A stretch of 64,000 nt of DNA. Origin: Morinoia aosen (taxonomy: Eukaryota; Arthropoda; Malacostraca; Amphipoda; Talitridae). Positions 58,975 through 64,000 of the stretch are shown piece after piece. Numbering within the stretch: the first letter of the stretch is position 1; each line of letters starts with the position of its first letter. Made by a program: the position numbers and the translations under genes. The stretch is from NCBI GenBank assembly GCA_030386875.1, contig CM059572.1, positions 40,855,732 through 40,919,731 of the forward strand, written 5' to 3'. The notes beneath the pieces are model-generated. The model did not search any database and was not told where the DNA came from. It saw nothing but the letters and a program-made list of their open reading frames with translations.

Positions 58975-59215
58975 TTTCGTTCTTTGAATTCCAAATGCGA
59001 TGGTTGATCGCAAGCGCAGGTGAGGCGAAGCAGCAGCACGCCCAGCGCAGCGCACGCCGCTCGTCCCTGGCGCTGCAGATCGAACATCGCCGTAAAATTC
59101 AGGGTCAGTTTGGGATGATTAACGGTTGTAATATCGACGGCGAATCTTGACCACACGCGTTTAGATGGCCGCCGACGATTTATGGGTCGTAAATCGACCG
59201 ATGATTACTCTCCTA
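58975..59215. promoter_or_regulatory. CpG-containing GC-rich island with a perfect palindrome
   Basis: The strongest GC contrast in the right half of the window. Contains GCAGGTGAGG (fits a splice donor on +), GATTAACGGTTG, and at 59176-59196 CGATTTA-TGGGTCG-TAAATCG, an inverted repeat with a central TTTATGGG word (a Cdx/Abd-B-type core). A 65-codon minus frame crosses it with no domain. It could be a promoter, enhancer or unrecognised exon. Confidence 0.3.
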
Positions 59216-60134
59216 TCACGCTTACAATTAAATTAATTTATCAAAGCCCTTCGGTTTTTTTCTCGTATGACATTCTCGTCTTGTTTGAACGCCCTCGGGA
59301 AATAACTTTTATTTCATGGTCGAAACAAGAGGGATTGCATAGGCAACCTTTGTTTTTCGTGTCAAATTTTTGGAAATTCAAAGCGTCTAGAGAGCTACTA
59401 TTTTATTGAATTTTTATCATAATCTATTCAAAAAACTGACGCTTTATAAGATCCTAATTCTGTGTATGGATTTGCCAACATCATTTTCTCCAGTATGTTG
59501 AATAGCATAGAATGAATTTACTATTAATCTGATGGATCTCAAACAAATAGCGCTACAATTGAATACTTAGTGAAAAAGATAGGGAATGATAGGTAATGAC
59601 GCTATCATTTACTTGGAAGATGTCGCTACTGCTCATTTTAACGTGTCACCATTTTAGTACAAAAAATTACAAAATGAACATCCACATGCCATTCGTGGCA
59701 GTTTTATACAGTAATTCAATAAACAAATCACGTAAGAAACCAGCTGTCACTCTCCATGCACGACATCGCAACCACATTTTGAATATCCAGACGCAGCTTT
59801 GCACGTACATGCAGTCCAAATATTACGTTGTAAACTTTATTTGAAATGTACTGGATGTACTAGATAATGCGACTGTTAATTTGAACTTCCCGATTGGGGT
59901 AGGTATAAAAAAAAGAAGCTACCATAGCAATTTAATACGATTATCCAACTAGATAACTTTACATCTATCATTATCGAAACACTACCAGGGGCATAAGTGA
60001 GCATTTTTTAAGAAAATGCATCCCTAACGAGCACCGAAGGAGGAAACTTTCTACACTTCCCTTCGAAGAGAATTCATTTGACTTGTATTCGCACAATAAC
60101 AATGAATTTACAATAGCTTGGAATGGTCAATTGA
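59216..60134. other. Unique AT-rich DNA
   Basis: Frames of 75-82 codons without domains. Nothing else visible. Confidence 0.45.
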
Positions 60135-60225
60135 TAAGTTAGTTTTAGCCTCCCTTACCACAACAAAGATGTTTAAAGAGAAAAAGGATGAAAGCACCAG
60201 TTAGCGTGGAGTCGGGGAAGCGAAG
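60135..60225 (-). mobile_element. SA retroposon copy 11, only the 3' 90 bp
   Basis: AGCCTCCCTTACCACAACAA, AAAGCACCAGTTAGCGTGG, then an abrupt end: a severe 5' truncation. Confidence 0.8.
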
Positions 60226-61277
60226 TTCACTGCAGATCTGTTGCTTCTTTCTTTCGTTGACGTGAAAATCAGTTTAACTTTTGAGTGGTAGATTGTAAAT
60301 CTAATGTTCTGTTTTATTTGCCTTCTTTTCGCATGTTAGACATTTCTCATCATACAAATCCATAATTTTATTATAAAGTTCTATTACTATAACCGTAATA
60401 TAGTATTTCGTTTATTTCGTAACATAGTACTCAAATTCGTTTCTCATGCTGAGAAATGTGATCAGTATTTTCTTAAGCCAGGATACCTAAAAAAGTAATA
60501 ATGAGAGCCATGGTGTAGCCAACAATATTGTTAATACCAGCAAACAAAGCAAGCCATGCACTGCCATTTAGCTGTGAGCCTATTTCTACATCTGTAAACC
60601 TAGGATAATACCGTATCTCTGCTGTCAGCAACTGAAAAGGGCTAATTCAATACCCAGCTTTTACTGTTATCATTAGGTAAAATTTAAATTTTTACAAGCT
60701 GTATTTGGAATACGATTTGTAACAAATCCCATTTCAGAAATCATTTGTCATCAAATAATAACATAAGCAACTTGATCTAAAGTGATCTAGTTTAAACTTA
60801 AAAATGAGCGACTTTCATATAAAAAGTCAGGAATGGTTCGGTGGACTAGCCTGCTGTCGGGTTCGAAGTTTGTACTTAGGACTCGAGAAAGTTTGAAAAC
60901 AAATGTCTTCGAAGTGCAGCGCTTGGCACAGTTTTTCCCGGACTAAACAGTTTGGTGGGAAGGGCGTGGCTGAAAGCAGGTTAACCAAGTTAGCTTCAAC
61001 TCGAGACATAAAAAAAAGACCCTACTAAAAAGCTAGAACAGAATGAAAGAGAAAAATCACTCCTTCATCACGCACCTCATGCTATGAAAACTCAATACTT
61101 CAAACAATTCGTTAGGAAGAGAACCAATAGCATGTAAGGTGATTATGTTAACAGTATCAATATTAGCTGAAGTAAATGAATCGCCAGCTTCCAAAATTAA
61201 ACTCATTGAAATAAACTGTCTGATGTTCAAATAACTGTCATAGTTTTTGCAAAACTTAAATTATTTAAAGAAATTAA
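60226..61277. other. Unique AT-rich DNA
   Basis: No frame over 60 codons and no recognised repeat. Confidence 0.5.
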
Positions 61278-61286
61278 TAATTCATC

Positions 61287-61631
61287 TTATTAGATTAGAT
61301 TATTAGTTAGTTCAAGCCTCCCTATTCTCAACAAATGAGATCCAAAGAGAGGAAGGAAGAAGGCACCATTTAGTATGGAGTTAAGGGAACGTGGAATCTA
61401 TGCAGAAAAGGCATAGAAACAGTATCATGAGAAAGAAGTTCGTGAAACAAGATCAAAGTTGAAGAAGAAAGTCGTAGGTGCTGAAAAACAGGACAGCAGT
61501 GAACCGAAAGAAGACGGTCCGTAACAAAACAAAAACCTATTCTATTTTAACAAAAAGAAAGCCTACCTAACCTTTACCTCAGGCCCTTACACAGTCCCCC
61601 TGGGAGCGATAATTCCCATAGATACACTAGT
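61287..61631 (-). mobile_element. SA retroposon copy 12 with 9-bp duplication
   Basis: Short form, close to the copy at 63407. TAATTCATC lies at 61278-61286 and again at 61632-61640, directly outside the element. The tail side is TTATTAGATTAGATTATTAG. The 5' end stops at GATACACTAGT, so it is slightly truncated. Confidence 0.9.
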
Positions 61632-61640
61632 TAATTCATC

Positions 61641-62670
61641 ATATACAAGTCATACAAATCATCACACAAATAGAGTTAGTGAGTCAGATTTAGTAACTGC
61701 AGAACAACAATTGATTGTAAGGTTAAATATGCTTACGTAAACTGCAAACTGAAATTTGTGGACTCTGGGTATGCGATGAAAATTTTTGCATTGAATATCA
61801 CGGCAAATAAATCTGTGTTATCCCCAATGCATTTGAAATACGCTACTCACTCATGTTAAAGCATAACAAAATATGTCGTTAAATTCTATTCATTTGCCGA
61901 TGTCCATCCGATATTGCTAATTGAGCATAATTCATGAATTCATTTGATCCATGGAATCTTACTATGTAGTGCGTAAATAGAACTCAGTTCTTTTGATCTC
62001 TATTTCATATATGTACGTACCCCTCGTTTTGGGACCAATCGTGCACGTGTTATCTTGCAGGAAAGCATATAAGTAGTACATTTTTCTGCTGCAAACTGGA
62101 CTATTTCCCGCATTCCGTCCACGCAGTAACCGTTTTTACAATAATATCATTTGCAGCTCAAAGTTCCAAATAAAAAGTATGTTTAAAAAAAGAAACACTT
62201 ATTTTCATTCTACCTGCTTATAACTTTTGATTTTAGTCCAAACATTTCCTGTTTCCAACCACAATATGAATAGATGCTAACAAAGTCAGTCTCGGGTCTC
62301 TGAGTGAGACGATGCAGAACAACTACACATAACACAATTCACAGATTGCGCTGCACTGAAGTAATCGGTAAGGGCAAAACACGCTTCAACATAACTCACA
62401 ATTATGGTTTTGTTCTTTCATAGGGGGTAAAAAACTGTCTCTATAAAAGCTCATCTAGATATTGCACTTTCACAGTAGGTAAACAAAATGTTTTTCTATT
62501 AACACTCAGCTAGATTTTGACTTCCGTTGTGTAAAGAAAACTGTCTTCATAACCGCTCTGCTAAAAACAAATGTTTCAGACTTCTTCTGAGTTCATCTTT
62601 TGTGTTCTAGAAATCCAAATGAAATTGTTACACTTTTAAATTGTTACACTTTTAATGTTTAATCCAACCT
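61641..62670. other. Unique AT-rich DNA
   Basis: Small duplication of ATTGTTACACTTTTAA-type words at 62624-62657. Nothing else recognised. Confidence 0.5.
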
Positions 62671-62710
62671 AAGTTCAAATTAATCCGAGTCAAGTTCAAA
62701 TTAATCCAAC
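62671..62710 (-). repeat. 21-bp terminal repeats, left arm (about two)
   Basis: AAGTTCAAATTAATCCGAGT then CAAGTTCAAATTAATCC; inverted relative to those at 63839-63914. Confidence 0.9.
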
Positions 62711-63393
62711 CCTCAGTTGAGTAATAAAATGACATAATAATTTGTTTATTTGAGTTTTTTAAGATATGTATCTATTGGATGTTATAAGCAAGACTGATTT
62801 CGAGGATTTATTTACACTCAGATATTTATATACGTGAAATTCTACTTTATCACATCGATGAAATCATATACATGCATATACAAAAGGTTATCAATGAACA
62901 TGTAGATTTATTCTTTAAAAAAAATATACAAATGCGATTCACTGAGTACTAGTGTACGATTCCGTTTGATTACAATTTATACTTGCACATTACTACCCAG
63001 ATGCATTCTTGCATTAGCAATAAAAATGTTGCCATCCATTTTAATTCCGTGTTAGTCAATGTGAAGAAATGTAGGATCCACTTACAATACACAATAATAA
63101 TACAAGAAACAATGTTTTTAACTTAATACTAATTTTATTTGTATGTGTTCACAGTTCAATATAAAATACTTTCAAGACTTTAATATTCATAAAACGATTA
63201 TTATAAAAGTTATTGAAGTCTTAAAAATATTATACATTGAATTGTAAATAAATATTGAATTGATTGAATCTACATATCGTCCAATGATAATATTTTGTAC
63301 CTGCATGTATTTGATTTCATATATGTGGGAAAGTGGAATTTCAAGTATATAAATACATATGAGTGGATATATATCCTCGAAACCAGTCTTGCT

Positions 63394-63406
63394 TATCTCA
63401 TCCAAT
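63394..63406. repeat. Left 13-bp target duplication of SA copy 13
   Basis: TATCTCATCCAAT, repeated at 63768-63780. Confidence 0.9.
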
Positions 63407-63767
63407 TATTATTATTATTATATAAGAAAGTTTTAGCCTCCCTTGACCACGACAAAAATCTTCCAAGAGAGGAAAGAGGAAGGTACCATTTAGTATGGAG
63501 TTGAGGGAACGTGGAATCTATGCACAAGGTGCACAGAATCAGTAAGCTAGGAAAGTAGTTCATGAAACAAGAAAAAAGTTGAAGAAGAAAGTAGTAGGTG
63601 CTGAAAAACAGGACAGCAGTGAACCGAAAAAAGATGGTCCGTAACAAAACAAAAACCTATTTTATTTCAACAAAAGGAAGCCTACCTAACCTTTAGCTCA
63701 GGCCCTCACATAGTCCCCCTGGGAGCGCTAATTCCCATAGATACAATACCTGTATCCCCCTGAGGGG
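63407..63767 (-). mobile_element. SA retroposon copy 13, full-length reference
   Basis: Best-preserved copy, with clean edges. On the minus strand: 5' ACCCCTCAGGGGGATACAGG, an inverted-repeat-like GGGAATTAGCGCTCCC, a CTAAAGGTTAGGTAGGCTTC block, TTCGGTTCACTGCTGTCCTG, CTAAATGGTACCTTCCTCTT, GGGAGGCTAAAACTTTC and an AATAATAAT tail. The 13-bp duplication, microsatellite tail and truncated relatives mark it as a retroposon. I do not see clear A and B boxes, so a tRNA origin is not shown; it may be a SINE of other origin or a LINE 3' end. Confidence 0.92.
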
Positions 63768-63780
63768 TATCTCATCCAAT
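63768..63780. repeat. Right 13-bp target duplication of SA copy 13
   Basis: TATCTCATCCAAT, matching 63394-63406. Confidence 0.9.
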
Positions 63781-63838
63781 ACATACATATTTAATACAAA
63801 AAACTCAAATTAACAAAGTATTTTGTCCTTTTTTTTTA

Positions 63839-63914
63839 ATTTGAACTTGATTTGGATTAATTTGAACTTGACTCGGATTAATTTGAACTTGACTCGGATT
63901 AATTTGAACTTGAC
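63839..63914 (+). repeat. 21-bp terminal repeats, right arm (about 3.5)
   Basis: Units of ATTTGAACTTGACTCGGATT; the first has GATTTGG in place of GACTCGG. Reverse complement of the left-arm repeats. Confidence 0.95.
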
Positions 63915-64000
63915 TTATAACCTTTACAAGATGTTCCAAAGACAGAAAGATGGAGTTAATAATAATAGTTTAATACCCATTCAAGATAGAGTTACAGAAG

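Larger units (their letters stand above)
62671..63914. mobile_element. Foldback-type element with long inverted arms
   Basis: Left arm 62671-62910 and right arm about 63250-63914 are imperfect reverse complements. For example, TAAGCAAGACTGATTTCGAG at 62787 corresponds to TAAGCAAGACTGGTTTCGAG on the minus strand near 63373-63392; GAAATCATATACATGC and GTAGATT follow in the same order in both. Each arm carries a 21-bp repeat at its outer end. The right arm is split by an SA copy (63407-63767). Without it the element is about 0.87 kb. It encodes no protein. Superfamily and target duplication unresolved. Confidence 0.8.

Noticed and set aside
63915..64000. Further SA fragment at the window end (AAGATGTTCCAAAGACAG)
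   Set aside because: Only about 25 bp resemble the SA 3' side; insufficient.

Overview
The window looks like a piece of a large, AT-rich, repeat-dense animal genome, probably an arthropod (inference). The evidence is several satellite and minisatellite arrays, a Penelope-like retroelement, tRNA-derived and other short retroposons, MITE-like elements, and no convincing multi-exon gene. No open frame outside the Penelope remnant resembles a protein family I recognise. Most long open frames are artefacts of tandem repeats with few stop codons. There are no rRNA genes, functional tRNA genes, CRISPR arrays, operons or prokaryotic features.

Layout: 1-12.6 kb is mostly unique AT-rich DNA with one SA retroposon and small degenerate tandem repeats. 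12.6-15.5 kb is a 40-bp minisatellite with a 200-bp higher-order period, split by a 1.9-kb LINE-like insertion (LT). 15.8-16.5 kb is a CACACACGGTA minisatellite. 17-28 kb holds four SA copies, a T-rich island (24.65-25.98 kb) and unique DNA. 28.86-30.54 kb holds a head-to-head inverted pair of 5'-truncated Penelope-like copies flanked by a 13-bp target-site duplication. 34.9-37.3 kb has two near-identical 217-bp direct repeats, with a 269-bp TIR element lying between them. 38.2-39.1 kb is a 34/68-bp satellite. 40.2-43.6 kb is an 86-bp satellite of about 39 units. 46.2-47.6 kb is a second LT block in the opposite orientation. 54.3-55.3 kb has two copies of a tRNA-derived SINE (SB), one nested in an SA copy. 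57-62 kb has four more SA copies and GC-raised islands. 62.7-63.9 kb is a foldback element with long inverted arms, interrupted by an SA copy with its own 13-bp duplication.

The repeats are connected. SB and LT share a 3'-terminal design: AAAAACCAATG, then a hairpin, then ATTGGAAATAAAG. This suggests SB is mobilised by the machinery that moves LT. In LT the terminal hairpin carries one compensatory base-pair change between copies, evidence for a conserved RNA structure. SA copies have 5' truncations, one AAT-rich tail and 9-13 bp duplications, so they also look reverse-transcribed.

Several GC-raised islands with TAATTA-type motifs lie in the otherwise featureless DNA and might be regulatory. 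Family names SA, SB and LT are labels for this report only. Repeat boundaries were read by eye and may be off by a few bases.
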